DNA from: Streptomyces rapamycinicus NRRL 5491
GTDB taxonomy: Bacteria > Actinomycetota > Actinomycetes > Streptomycetales > Streptomycetaceae
Reading direction: 5' to 3'
NCBI RefSeq assembly: GCF_024298965.1
Contig: NZ_CP085193.1
Coordinates: 4,402,001-4,466,000 of the forward strand
DNA: 64,000 nucleotides
Made by a program: the position numbers and the translations under genes. Every line of letters begins with the position of its first letter. Positions within the stretch are counted from its first letter, which is position 1. Positions 52,077 through 61,957 of the stretch are shown one piece after another. The notes beneath the pieces are model-generated. The model ran no database searches. It was not told the origin of the DNA and saw only the letters and a program-made list of their open reading frames with translations.

Positions 52077-53012
52077 TCAGCCGCGCGGCAGCGGCTCGCC
52101 GTACCAGAGCTCGATCAGCCGGGCCGCGATAGAGATCCCGGAGGGAGGCAGGACCTCCCCGGACTCGATCGCGGCCCGCAGGTCGTCCCGGGAGAACCAG
52201 CGCGCCTCGTGGATCTCCTCCCCGTCCACCTGGATGCGGGAGGACGTGGCCCGGGCCATGAAGCCGAGCATCAGGCTGGACGGGAACGGCCACGGCTGGC
52301 TGGCCACGTAATCGACCTCGCCCACCGTGACCCCGGCCTCCTCCGCCACCTCACGGACCACGGCCTGCTCGATCGACTCGCCCGGCTCCACGAAGCCCGC
52401 CAGCGTCGAGAAGCGCCCCTCCGGCCAGTGCACCTGGCGTCCCAGCAGCGCCCGGTCCTGATCGTCCTTCACCAGCATGATCACGGCGGGGTCGGTGCGC
52501 GGGTAGTGCTCGGCCCCGCACGCCGGGCAGCGGCGGATATGGCCCGCCGCCGCGATCACCGTGCGCTGACCGCAGCGTGAGCAGAAGCGGTGCAGCCGCT
52601 GCCAGTTCTCCAGCGCGACCGCGTGCACCAGCAGCCCCGCGTCGCGCTCGGACAGCAGCACGCCCGCCTCGCGCAGCCCGGCCGGGCGCGCCGACTGGTC
52701 CATCCGCCCCGGCAGGGAGTCCTTCTGGAGCGCGAAGTAGCGCACGCCCTCCTGGTCGGTGCCCAGGAAGTAGCGGTGGTTCTCGGTGGGCGGGGCCTCG
52801 AAGGACGGGGTCATGACGAGTTCGGTACGGCCGTCCGGGGTGTCGTCGACCAGTGCCTGGCCGCCGGAGACCACGAAGACGCGCGTCGTCGGGTGGCTCC
52901 ACGCGGCGGCCAGCCACGCCTCGTCCAAGCGGTGGTGCGCGGAGCGGTCGATGCCGCTCGGGGCGCTGAGCGTGATCGGCCGGTCGGCGGCGTGGTCGGT
53001 CGAGGTGGTCAC
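52077..53012 (-). CDS. nudC: NADH pyrophosphatase NudC
   Basis: 311 residues from GTG 53012 after GGAAG. A zinc ribbon uses C144-x2-C147 and C162-x2-C165. The Nudix box GFVEPGESIEQAVVREVAEEAGV is at 206-228. The NADH-specific motif SQPWPFPSS follows at 238-246. It hydrolyses NADH and removes NAD caps from RNA. It is the last gene of the adnA-adnB-M20-nudC minus-strand run and converges on mrx1. Confidence 0.95.
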   Translation of the reverse strand: MTTSTDHAADRPITLSAPSGIDRSAHHRLDEAWLAAAWSHPTTRVFVVSGGQALVDDTPDGRTELVMTPSFEAPPTENHRYFLGTDQEGVRYFALQKDSLPGRMDQSARPAGLREAGVLLSERDAGLLVHAVALENWQRLHRFCSRCGQRTVIAAAGHIRRCPACGAEHYPRTDPAVIMLVKDDQDRALLGRQVHWPEGRFSTLAGFVEPGESIEQAVVREVAEEAGVTVGEVDYVASQPWPFPSSLMLGFMARATSSRIQVDGEEIHEARWFSRDDLRAAIESGEVLPPSGISIAARLIELWYGEPLPRG

Positions 53013-53063
53013 AGCTGCTTCCAACTCCCGCGGTGCAATGGGTGGTTCACGTAACAGGGCAAG

Positions 53064-54467
53064 CTATTCCCGTCCATTCTCGGCGAGATCGGCCCAGAGG
53101 TGGGCGGCCGTCTCGGCGCCCTTCATGAGCAGGCCGAGCTCGACCTTCTCGTTGGGCGCGTGCCAGCCGTCGGACGGCACCGAGATGCCCAGGAAGAGCA
53201 CCGGAGCGCCGAGGATGTCCTGGAGATCGGCGGCGGGGCCCGATCCGCCCTCGCGGGTGAAGCGGACCTTCCGGCCGAAGGCGCACCCCATGGCGCGGAC
53301 GACCGACTGGAGCGCGGGGTGGTCCAGCGGGGTCAGACAGGGACGGGTGGCGCCCCAATAGGTGATCTCATGGCGGATTCCGGCCGGGAGCAGGGCGGCT
53401 GCCCAGTCCCGCACGGCCGACTGGATCTTCTCCACGTCCTGGCCCGCCACCAGCCGGAAGGACAGCTTCAGCTGGGCGGCCGAGGGCACGATGGTCTTTC
53501 CGCCCGGCCCCTGGTAGCCCCCGCCGATGCCGTTGACCTCGGCGGTCGGACGGGCCCAGATCCGCTCCAGGGTGGAGTACCCGGCCTCGCCGAGCGTGGC
53601 CCGTGAATGCGCGGTCCGCAGCCAGCCCGCCTCGTCGAACGGCAGCTCGGCGAAGAGCTCGCGGTCACGGTCGGTCAGCTCCACGACGCCGTCGTAGAAG
53701 CCGGGGATCGCCACCTTACGGTCGTCGTCGTGCAGCGCGGCGACCAGTCGGGCGGCCTCGGTGGCCGGGTTGGGGACCGCACCGCCGAAGGAGCCGGAGT
53801 GGATGTCCTGGCCCGGGCCGTGGAGATCGATCTGGCACTCCACGAGGCCCCGCATACCGGTACAGACGGTCGGGGTGTCCTCGGACCACATCCCGGTGTC
53901 GGAGACGATCACGGTGTCGCAGGCCAGCCGGTCGGCGTGCGCGCGGACCAGCTCGGGGAAGTGCGGGGACCCGGACTCCTCCTCGCCCTCGATCAGCAGC
54001 TTGAGGTTCACCGCGGGCGCGACTCGGCCCGTCACGGCCAGGTGCGCCCGTATCCCCAGGGTGTGGAAGAGGACCTGCCCCTTGTCGTCGGCGGCGCCGC
54101 GGGCGTAGAGCCTGCCGTCCTCGATGACGGGCTCGAAGGGGTCGGTGCGCCAGCCGTCCGCGCGGTCGGCGGGCTGGACGTCGTGGTGGCCGTAAACGAG
54201 CACCGTAAGGGCGTCGGGATCACCGGACGGCCATTCGGCGAACACGGCCGGGGCGCCCGGTGTGTCCCATATCTCGGTCACCGGGAAGCCCGTGGCGGCC
54301 AGGTGGTCCCTGAGCCACTGGGCGCCGCGCCGGACGTCGTCGGCGCGGGCGGGGTCGGCGGATACGGACGGGATGCGCAGCCACTCGGAGAGCTCGGCGA
54401 GGAAGGCGGCGCTGTGGACGTCCACAAAGGCGCGGACGGCGTTGTCCGTGTCCGGGGTGTTGCTCAT
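53064..54467 (-). CDS. M20-family dipeptidase/carboxypeptidase
   Basis: 467 residues. Metal ligands lie in VYGHHDVQP, RGAADDKGQ, EGEEESGS, DTGM and the C-terminal WHAPNE. A lid domain occupies the middle, with the family RLVAGQD. These are di-zinc aminopeptidase/dipeptidases of the cytosol, with a close resemblance to carnosinase-like proteins. No signal peptide. It lies 52 bases upstream of nudC, 54 bases after adnB, on the same strand. Confidence 0.92.
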   Translation of the reverse strand: MSNTPDTDNAVRAFVDVHSAAFLAELSEWLRIPSVSADPARADDVRRGAQWLRDHLAATGFPVTEIWDTPGAPAVFAEWPSGDPDALTVLVYGHHDVQPADRADGWRTDPFEPVIEDGRLYARGAADDKGQVLFHTLGIRAHLAVTGRVAPAVNLKLLIEGEEESGSPHFPELVRAHADRLACDTVIVSDTGMWSEDTPTVCTGMRGLVECQIDLHGPGQDIHSGSFGGAVPNPATEAARLVAALHDDDRKVAIPGFYDGVVELTDRDRELFAELPFDEAGWLRTAHSRATLGEAGYSTLERIWARPTAEVNGIGGGYQGPGGKTIVPSAAQLKLSFRLVAGQDVEKIQSAVRDWAAALLPAGIRHEITYWGATRPCLTPLDHPALQSVVRAMGCAFGRKVRFTREGGSGPAADLQDILGAPVLFLGISVPSDGWHAPNEKVELGLLMKGAETAAHLWADLAENGRE

Positions 54468-54521
54468 GCATGTGAGCCTATCCGGCCCGAGGACGGGCGA
54501 GGGCGGGGGCCTCCGGGCCGC

Positions 54522-57500
54522 TCAGGTGTGCTCGCTCTCTGTGACGGTTCCGGCATCGATACGGTCATTTCCGGTCGCGTCCGCGTCTCCGTCCCCACCG
54601 ATGTCGGCGTCTCGGTCCCCGCCGTCCCCGTCTCCGTCCCCGCCGGCGTCCGCCTTCCCACCGGCTTCCACGTTCCCGCCGACGTCCACGTTCCCGCCGA
54701 CCTCCGCGTCCCCTGGCTCCCCGAGCAGGACGCGCTCGAGCCCGGCCCGGCCGGGCAGCCCGGCGGGGCGGACCACCTCACCGCTGCGTACGTACACGAA
54801 GGCCGCCGTGACCGCCGACAGGGGCAGCCCGTGCTGTTCGGCCCAGGCGACGCGGTAGATGGCCAGCTGGAGCGGGTCGGCGTCCTGGGAGCGGCCGGTC
54901 TTCCAGTCGACGATCTCGTAGCGCGGGCCGTCGTCAGAGCCCGTACCGGACTCGCGGTACACCGCGTCGATCCGGCCGCGGATGGTGCGGCCCGCCAGGG
55001 TCAGCTGGACCGGCACCTCCACGCGGTAAGGGGTGCGACGGGCGTACGGCGTGCGGGCGAACGCCTCCTTGAGCGCGGTCAGATCACGCTCGTCGGCGAT
55101 CTCCGCCTCGTCGTCCTCGCCGCCCGGCAGCTCGTCCGGGCCGAGGAAGGGCAGCGGCAGCGCCTCGAAGCGCGACTCGACCCAGGCGTGGAAGCGGGTG
55201 CCGCGCCGCGCGGCGGGGCGCGGCGGCCGGGGCATGGGGCGGGCCAGCTCCCGTGCGAAGCCGTCCGGGTCGGCGGCGAGGCGCAGCAGCTGGGACGCGG
55301 TGAGCGTGCCCGGCAGGGGCACCTCGTGCACGGTCTCCCGGGCCCGGCGCAGCTCTCCGGCGAGCGCGTCCAGATCGCGGTCCCAGGAACCGATCAGCCG
55401 GGCCTCCTCGGGCGTCGGCTCGTCCTCGGCCGCTTCTGACGTGATTTCGGGCACATCGGGCTCCGGTGCGCCAGGTTCCGGCGCGCCGTAAGGGCCGGGG
55501 TGCGGCGCGTCGTCGTAGGGCTCGTCCTCGTACGAACCGTAAGGATCCTCCGGAGGTTCGGGCCACTCCGGGTCCTCCGGGGGCTCGAGCTCCTCCGGGG
55601 GCTCCGGAAAGAGGTCAGCGTCCGCCGGGGAGTGCTCCTCGTCCCGCGCGGTCGGCTCCTCCCCCTCCGTCTCGATGCGCGCCAGATGGGCGAGCACCAC
55701 ATCGGCGGCGCGGCGGCGGTGGCGCAGCGCGGCCGGGTCCAGCGGAAGCGGCCAGGCCCGGTCGGCCGCCGACTCCCGCAGGGCCGGGTTCTCCGCGCCC
55801 TCCTCCGGCGGTTCGGCCCATGCCTCGATCTCGCCGTACCCGGCCTCGCAGTGCTCGCGCAGCGCGTCCAGGAAGCCCGACGGGCCGCGCGGACGCTTCT
55901 GGGTGGGGCCCCACCAGTGCCCGGAGCCGAGCAGCAGCGAGCGCGGCCGGGTGAAGGTCACATAGCCCAGCCGCAGCTCCTCGGTCCGCTGATGCCCCTT
56001 CATGGCGTCCTTGAAGGCGGCGATCCCCTTGCTGTCCCAGGCGGTGACGTCCGGGAGGGTACGGGCGTCCCCGCGCAGTTCGTGCGGCAACACCTTGGCG
56101 TTCGCCGTCCAGGACTCGCGGGACTGTTCGCTCGGGAACTGCTTGGCGACCAGCCCCGGCACCGCCACCACGTCCCACTCCAGCCCCTTGGCCTTGTGGG
56201 CGGTGAGCACCTTGACCGTGTTCTCGCCGCCGGGCAGGGCGTTGTCGAGCCCCTTCTCGTACTGCGCGGCGGTGCGCAGGAAGCCGAGGAAGCCCTGAAG
56301 GGTGGCCTCGCCGTCCACGGCCGCGCCGCCTTCCCGGCCCGCGAAGGCGGCCGCGACGTCCAGGAAGTTGCCGAGCGTCTCGCGGCGGCGCGCGGCCAGG
56401 GCGTGCGGTGAGGCGGACAGCTCGACCTCGAGGCCCGTGGTGGCCAGGACCCGGTGGAGGACGTCCATCAGCGGATCGGCCAGCGAGCGGCGCAGCTCGC
56501 GGAGTTCGGCGGCCAGCCGGGCGAACCGGACCCGTGCGTCGGCCGAGAAGGGCAGCCCGTCGTCCGGGCCGCCGCCCGCCTCCAGGAAGGTGTCGAGGGC
56601 GTCGGCGAGGGAGATCACCTCGGCGGGGTCGGTGCCCTCGACGGCCTCGGCGAGCCGTCGGTCCGGATCGTCCTCCGCCCCGTCCTGGCCACCGTAAGAG
56701 ACCACCGCGCGGGCACGGCGGCCGAGCAGCGCGAGGTCGCGGGGGCCGATCCGCCAGCGCGGCCCGGTGAGCAGACGGACCAGCGCGGCGTTGGCCCCCG
56801 GGTCCTGGAGGACCTCGCAGACTGCCACCAGATCGGCGACCTCCGGCAGATGCAGCAGCCCCGACAGGCCCACCACCTCCACCGGAACGTCCCGCTCCAC
56901 CAACGCGCCCTGGATCTGCGCGAAGTCACCCGCCGTACGGCACAGCACCGCGATCTCAGCGGGCGGGGTGCCGGTGCGCACCAGATGGGCGATGGAGTCC
57001 GCGAGCCAGACCAGCTCCTCGGCGTGAGTGGGCAGCAGCGCGCAGCGCACCGCTCCGTCCCGCTCGGCGCCGGGCGCGGGGCGCAGCGCCTCGACGCCCT
57101 CGTGCATCGCGCGCAGCGGGGCGGCCAGCCCGTTGGCGAGGTCCAGGAGGCGGCCGCCGCTGCGCCGGTTCTCGCTGAGCGCGAAGCGCTCAGCCGGGCG
57201 GCCATCGGCGTGCGGGAAGTGCTCGGGGAAGTCGTCCAGGTTGGCCACGGAGGCGCCGCGCCAGCCGTAGATGGCCTGACAGGGGTCGCCGACGGCGGTG
57301 ACGGGATGTCCGGTGCCGCCGCCGAAGAGGCCGGACAGCAGCAGCCGCTGGGCGACGGAGGTGTCCTGGTACTCGTCGAGCAGCACGACCGCGAACTGCT
57401 CGCGCAGGATCCGGCCGACCTCCGGGTGGTCCAGGGCCAGAGTGGCCGAATGGGCGATCTGGTCGCCGAAGTCGAGCAGATCGCGGCGGCGCTTCTCCTC

Positions 57501-58193
57501 GCGGTACGCCTCGACCAGGCCCAGCAGCTCCTGGCGGGCGCGAGCGGCCTCGGGCACCTTGCGCAGCGCCTCGTTGGTGAGCCGCGTGCCCTCCAGCGTC
57601 CGCAGCAACTCGGTGTCGTACGCGCGCAGCCGCCCGGTGGGGACGAGGTGCTCGGCGAGCTCGGCGTCGAGCGCGAGCAGATCGGTGACCAGGTCGGCGA
57701 AGGGGCGGGTGAGCGCCGGATACGGGCCGGGGGCGGAGCGCAGGACGCGCGCGGCCAGCTGGAAGCGGGTGGCGTCGGCGAGCAGCCGGGCGCTCGGTTC
57801 GAGGCCGACGCGCAACCCGTGGTCCTTGAGCAACTGCCCGGCGAAGGCATGGTACGTGGAGATGACGGGGTCGCCCGGGGCCTCCTCGGTGGCGCCCGGA
57901 TCCGGGTCCGGGTCCACGATGCCCGCCGTGACGAGGGCCTTACGGACGCGCTCCGCCAGCTCTCCGGCGGCCTTGTTGGTGAAGGTGAGGCCGAGCACCC
58001 GGTCGGGCGCGACCTGGCCGGTGCCGACCAGCCAGACGACGCGGGCGGCCATCACCGTGGTCTTTCCGGAACCCGCCCCGGCGACGATCACCTGCGGGGC
58101 GGGCGGTGCGGTGATGCACGCCACCTGCTCCGGGGTGAACGGGATCCCGAGGAGTTCCTTGAGCTCCTCGGGATCGGTGATGCGGGCTGACAC
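54522..58193 (-). CDS. adnB: AdnB-like UvrD-type helicase with RecB-family nuclease
   Basis: 1223 residues from GTG 58193 (VSARITDPEELKELL). Helicase motifs AGAGSGKTTVMAARVV, VVLLDEYQDTSVAQ, GDPCQAIYGWRGA, VKVLTAHKAKGLEWDVVAV are clear. The C-terminal PD-(D/E)xK nuclease has GRIDAVYR, EIVDWKTGRS and QLAIYRVAW. Between them lies an acidic Pro/Glu/Asp-rich stretch of about 90 residues. The last 55 residues are a Gly/Asp repeat tail. With AdnA it resects double-strand breaks in actinobacteria. It follows adnA by 128 bases. The start is uncertain as no ribosome site is strong. Confidence 0.92.
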   Translation of the reverse strand: MSARITDPEELKELLGIPFTPEQVACITAPPAPQVIVAGAGSGKTTVMAARVVWLVGTGQVAPDRVLGLTFTNKAAGELAERVRKALVTAGIVDPDPDPGATEEAPGDPVISTYHAFAGQLLKDHGLRVGLEPSARLLADATRFQLAARVLRSAPGPYPALTRPFADLVTDLLALDAELAEHLVPTGRLRAYDTELLRTLEGTRLTNEALRKVPEAARARQELLGLVEAYREEKRRRDLLDFGDQIAHSATLALDHPEVGRILREQFAVVLLDEYQDTSVAQRLLLSGLFGGGTGHPVTAVGDPCQAIYGWRGASVANLDDFPEHFPHADGRPAERFALSENRRSGGRLLDLANGLAAPLRAMHEGVEALRPAPGAERDGAVRCALLPTHAEELVWLADSIAHLVRTGTPPAEIAVLCRTAGDFAQIQGALVERDVPVEVVGLSGLLHLPEVADLVAVCEVLQDPGANAALVRLLTGPRWRIGPRDLALLGRRARAVVSYGGQDGAEDDPDRRLAEAVEGTDPAEVISLADALDTFLEAGGGPDDGLPFSADARVRFARLAAELRELRRSLADPLMDVLHRVLATTGLEVELSASPHALAARRRETLGNFLDVAAAFAGREGGAAVDGEATLQGFLGFLRTAAQYEKGLDNALPGGENTVKVLTAHKAKGLEWDVVAVPGLVAKQFPSEQSRESWTANAKVLPHELRGDARTLPDVTAWDSKGIAAFKDAMKGHQRTEELRLGYVTFTRPRSLLLGSGHWWGPTQKRPRGPSGFLDALREHCEAGYGEIEAWAEPPEEGAENPALRESAADRAWPLPLDPAALRHRRRAADVVLAHLARIETEGEEPTARDEEHSPADADLFPEPPEELEPPEDPEWPEPPEDPYGSYEDEPYDDAPHPGPYGAPEPGAPEPDVPEITSEAAEDEPTPEEARLIGSWDRDLDALAGELRRARETVHEVPLPGTLTASQLLRLAADPDGFARELARPMPRPPRPAARRGTRFHAWVESRFEALPLPFLGPDELPGGEDDEAEIADERDLTALKEAFARTPYARRTPYRVEVPVQLTLAGRTIRGRIDAVYRESGTGSDDGPRYEIVDWKTGRSQDADPLQLAIYRVAWAEQHGLPLSAVTAAFVYVRSGEVVRPAGLPGRAGLERVLLGEPGDAEVGGNVDVGGNVEAGGKADAGGDGDGDGGDRDADIGGDGDADATGNDRIDAGTVTESEHT

Positions 58194-58321
58194 TCCAGTG
58201 AGGCTATCGGTGCCCACCGACACGCCCCGCCGCGCCGGTCGACGGCCGCCCCGTGGCCACGGCTCGACGGGCGACGGCGTCAGCCCGGTGCCGCACCGCC
58301 CCGGCCCCGTACGCGACAGCG

Positions 58322-61300
58322 TCACTCGACCACATGACGCCCCTCCGCCCGCGCACTGCAGGCGCCCCGGAAGGCGCAGCGCTCGCAGTGGTCGCCCGTG
58401 CTGGGGGTGAACCGCTCGTCCAGGACGCGCCCGGCCGCGGTGGCCAGCAGCTGCCCCACCCACTCCCCGTCCAGCGGCTCCTGGGCCTGGACCTTGGGGA
58501 CGTCGTCGCCGCCGTCCTTCTTGGCGGCGCCCTGCCGCAGCTGGACGAGCTCCGCGCCGCCCGGCTCGGGACGCCCGCCGTCGAAGACGTCGTCCACGGC
58601 GCCCTCGCGCACCGCCAGCTGATAGACCGCCAGCTGGGGGTGGTGCTCGACGTCGCCACGGGTCACGGCGTGCTTACCGGTCTTGAAGTCGACCACATAG
58701 GCGCGCCCCTGGGCGTCCGTCTCGACGCGGTCCATGCTGCCGCGGATGCGCACCTCATAGACGTCGGCTTCGAGCGTGACGTCGAAGGAGTGCTCGGTGG
58801 CGACCGGGGTGCGGCCGCCGCGCTCCATCACATGCCACCGCAGAAAGCGCTCCAGGGCCGCCCGCGCCTGCTCCTTCTCCTGCCGTGACTTCCAGGGGGC
58901 GTCGAAGGCGAGCGCGTCCCATACGGAGTCCAGGCGCTCCATGAGGACCGCGAGATCGGCCGGAGTGCGGCCGGAGGCGACCTCGTCGGCCAGGACGTGC
59001 ACGACGTTGCCGAAGCCCTGGGCTGCCGTCGAGGGGGCGTCCGCCTTCACCTCGCGCCCCAGGAACCACTGGAGCGAGCAAGTGTTGACGAGTTGGTCGA
59101 GCGCGCTGCCGGACAGCGCCACGGGCCGGTCCCGGTCGCGCAGCGGGACCTCGCCGCGCGTCGGCTCGTACAGCCCCCACCAGCGGTAGGGGTGGGCGGC
59201 CGGGACCAGCGGGCGGCCCTCCTCGTCGCGCAGCGCCGCCAGCCGCGCCAGGCGGCGCGCGGCGGCGTCCCGCAGCGCCTCCGAGGCGTCCGGGTCGACG
59301 GTGGTGGCGCGCAGCTCGGCGACGAGCGCGGCGACGGACAGCGGACGGCGCGGCCGTTGGGTGACATCGGTGGGCGGGACGCCCAGTTCGGCGAGGAAGC
59401 GGGAGGGCTGGTCCCCGTCCTCGGAGGCGGCCTTGACGGCGGTGACCACGAGCCGCTCCTTGGCGCGCGTCGCCGCCACGTAGAACAGCCGCCGCTCCTC
59501 GGCCAGCAGCGCGCCCGGCGGCAGCGGCTCGGCCAGCCCGTCCCGGCCGATCCGGTCGGCCTCCAGGAGCGAGCCGCGCCGCCGCAGATCGGGCCACAGC
59601 CCCTCCTGCACCCCCGCGACGACCACCAGGGCCCATTCGAGCCCCTTGGAGCGGTGGGCCGTCATCAGCCGTACGGCGTCGGGGCGGACCATCCGGCGGG
59701 AGAGGGTGTCGGCGGCTATGTCCTGGGCGTCGATCTCCTCCAGGAAGTTGAGGGCGCCGCGGCCGCCGGTGCGCTCCTCGGCGCGCGCGGCGGTCTCGAA
59801 CAGCGCGCACACCGCGTCCAGGTCGCGGTCCGCGTTCCGCCCGGCGGTGCCGCCGCGCTGCGCCGCCCGCTCCAGGCGGCCGGGCCAGGGAGTGCCGTCC
59901 CACAGCCCCCACAGCGCCTGTTCGGCGGTGCCGCCCCGGGCCAGCGCCTCCCGGGCCGTGCGCAGCAGCCGCCCGAGGTTCTGGGCACCGCGCGCGTACG
60001 CCGGGTCGTGGACGGCGAGGCGCTCCGGCTCGGCGAGCGCCTCGGCGAGCAGGACGTCGGAGGGGCGCGGCACGGCCCGCCCGGCGGACCGCTCCTCCTC
60101 GCGCAGCGCGCGGCCCAGGCGGCGCAGATCGGCTGCGTCCATACCGCCGAGGGGCGAGGCGAGCAGGGTCAGGGCGGTCTCGACGCCGAGGACCGCGGAC
60201 AGCCCGCCGCTGTCCGGCAGCGCGGCCGTGGCGGCGGCCCGCAGCGCCGTCAGCAAGGGGGCCACGGCGGGCTCATGGCGCAGCGGGATGTCATCGCCGT
60301 CCACCTCGACGGGGACTCCGGCCGAGGTGAGCGCCCGGCGCACACCCGGGATCGAGCGCCCCCCGGCGCGCACCAGGACGGCCATCTCGCGCCAGGGCAC
60401 CCCGTCCTCCAGATGGGCGCGGCGCAGGATGTCGGCCACATTGTCGAGCTCGGCACCCGCCGTCGGATACGTGTACGCCTCGACGCGGCCGCCGTCACGG
60501 GTGGCCGCGAGCTCCCGGTGCGCCCTTACGGCTCGCGCGGGCAGCCGGGTGAGCGGCATCCGGCCGGCGATCTGCCGGGTGGCAGCGAGCAGCGCGGCCC
60601 CCGAGCGGCGGGAGACGGTGAGGACCTCCATGTCGGCGGGCCGGCCGTCCGCCCTCGGGAAGTCCTCGCGGAACCGGAGGATGCCGCCCACGTCGGCGCC
60701 GCGGAAGGCGTAGATCGACTGATCGGGGTCGCCGAAGGCGAGCAGGGGCCTGCCGCCGCCCGCGAGCGCCCGCAGCAGCCGCCCCTGGGCCACGTCGGTG
60801 TCCTGGTACTCGTCGACGAACACCGCGTCGTACCGCCCCGCCAGCTCGGCCGCGGCCTCCGGCCGACCGGCCAGCAGCACCGCGCGGTGCACCAGCTCCG
60901 CGTAGTCCAGCACCCCCTGGGCGTCCAGGACGTCGAGGTACTCGGCGAGGAAGCCGGCCGCGGCGGACCAGTCGGGGCGCCCGGTGCGCTCGGCGAACTC
61001 CCCCAGCGACCGTGGGCCGAGGCCCAGCTCCCGGCTGCGGGCCAGCACCGCGCGCACCTCGTCGGCGAAGCCCCGCGTGGTCAGGCAGGCGCGCAGGTCG
61101 TCCGGCCAGCGGACGAAGGCCCGGCCCTCGCTCGCCAGTTCGGCCTGACCGGCGAGCAACTCCCTGACGACGACGTCCTGCTCCGGTCCGGAGAGCAGCC
61201 GCAGCGGATCCACGAAGAGATCGACGTCCTGGTGGGCACGGACCAGTGCGTAGCAATAGGAATGGAAGGTCGTGGCCCGCGGGGCGCTCGCGCCGCCCAG

Positions 61301-61624
61301 GCGCGCGGACATGCGGTCGCGCAGTTCGACGGCGGCCTTACGGCTGAAGGTGAGCACCAGGAGCCGCTCGGGATCCGCGCCCTCGCGCACCCGGCGGGCC
61401 ACCGCCTCCACGAGCGTCGTCGTCTTGCCCGTACCGGGCCCGGCGAGCACCAGCAAAGGGCCGCCCCGGTGCTCAACCACAGCGCGCTGCCGTGCGTCCA
61501 GGACAGGAAGGGCGCCAGGCTCCGGCCGATGACGGAGCAGGCGGTAGACGCCCTGGGCCGACTGCCGTGAGGACGGCTGCCGTGCCTGCCGCTGCCGCGG
61601 AAGGGACGAGGGGGAGGAGCTCAC
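58322..61624 (-). CDS. adnA: AdnA-like helicase-nuclease with iron-sulfur staple
   Basis: 1100 residues from GTG 61624. Walker A is LAGPGTGKTTTLVEA, motif II VFVDEYQDTDVAQ, then GDPDQSIYAFRGA, VRLMTAHRSKGLEWALVVV and YVAATRAKERL. The nuclease has GSMDRVETD, YVVDFKTGKH and PQLAVYQLAV. A distant cysteine in NTCSLQWFLG and the cluster HCERCAFRGAC near the C-terminus form the four ligands of an AddB/AdnA-type 4Fe-4S staple. Partner of adnB in double-strand break processing. Confidence 0.93.
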   Translation of the reverse strand: MSSSPSSLPRQRQARQPSSRQSAQGVYRLLRHRPEPGALPVLDARQRAVVEHRGGPLLVLAGPGTGKTTTLVEAVARRVREGADPERLLVLTFSRKAAVELRDRMSARLGGASAPRATTFHSYCYALVRAHQDVDLFVDPLRLLSGPEQDVVVRELLAGQAELASEGRAFVRWPDDLRACLTTRGFADEVRAVLARSRELGLGPRSLGEFAERTGRPDWSAAAGFLAEYLDVLDAQGVLDYAELVHRAVLLAGRPEAAAELAGRYDAVFVDEYQDTDVAQGRLLRALAGGGRPLLAFGDPDQSIYAFRGADVGGILRFREDFPRADGRPADMEVLTVSRRSGAALLAATRQIAGRMPLTRLPARAVRAHRELAATRDGGRVEAYTYPTAGAELDNVADILRRAHLEDGVPWREMAVLVRAGGRSIPGVRRALTSAGVPVEVDGDDIPLRHEPAVAPLLTALRAAATAALPDSGGLSAVLGVETALTLLASPLGGMDAADLRRLGRALREEERSAGRAVPRPSDVLLAEALAEPERLAVHDPAYARGAQNLGRLLRTAREALARGGTAEQALWGLWDGTPWPGRLERAAQRGGTAGRNADRDLDAVCALFETAARAEERTGGRGALNFLEEIDAQDIAADTLSRRMVRPDAVRLMTAHRSKGLEWALVVVAGVQEGLWPDLRRRGSLLEADRIGRDGLAEPLPPGALLAEERRLFYVAATRAKERLVVTAVKAASEDGDQPSRFLAELGVPPTDVTQRPRRPLSVAALVAELRATTVDPDASEALRDAAARRLARLAALRDEEGRPLVPAAHPYRWWGLYEPTRGEVPLRDRDRPVALSGSALDQLVNTCSLQWFLGREVKADAPSTAAQGFGNVVHVLADEVASGRTPADLAVLMERLDSVWDALAFDAPWKSRQEKEQARAALERFLRWHVMERGGRTPVATEHSFDVTLEADVYEVRIRGSMDRVETDAQGRAYVVDFKTGKHAVTRGDVEHHPQLAVYQLAVREGAVDDVFDGGRPEPGGAELVQLRQGAAKKDGGDDVPKVQAQEPLDGEWVGQLLATAAGRVLDERFTPSTGDHCERCAFRGACSARAEGRHVVE

Positions 61625-61957
61625 GTTGGATCGCCGGTCCTGGTGGGTTCGCTGGGTGCGGGACAGCCTCTCATGCGCCGCGGGGCCTCACCCGGATGGC
61701 TGTGGATACCGCCGGTACGACCACGAGCCCACCGCACGAGCCTCCGGCCTCGGGCTCATCGGACGCCGGTATGCCCGCGAGCCCGCCCCGCGCCGGTACG
61801 GCCCCGCGCTCACGGCGCCCCGGTACGGGCTCACGCCCATCGGACGCCCGTACGGCCGCGAGCCCACGGCGCACGCGTCCGGCCCCGCGCTCACCGCGCC
61901 CCGGTACGGCCGCGCGTCGGCCGCCCCGGTCGCGCCGCGCTTCCGAAAGCCGCCCCG
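61625..61957. repeat. Spacer with degenerate CGGTACG-type repeats
   Basis: The 333 bases between adnA and the alkyltransferase-like gene show no convincing ORF. They contain at least six copies of (C)CGGTACGGC or close variants, between about 61712 and 61915, mixed with CGCGAGCCC and ATCGGACGCC. Spacing is irregular. The adnA promoter must lie here. Confidence 0.5.
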
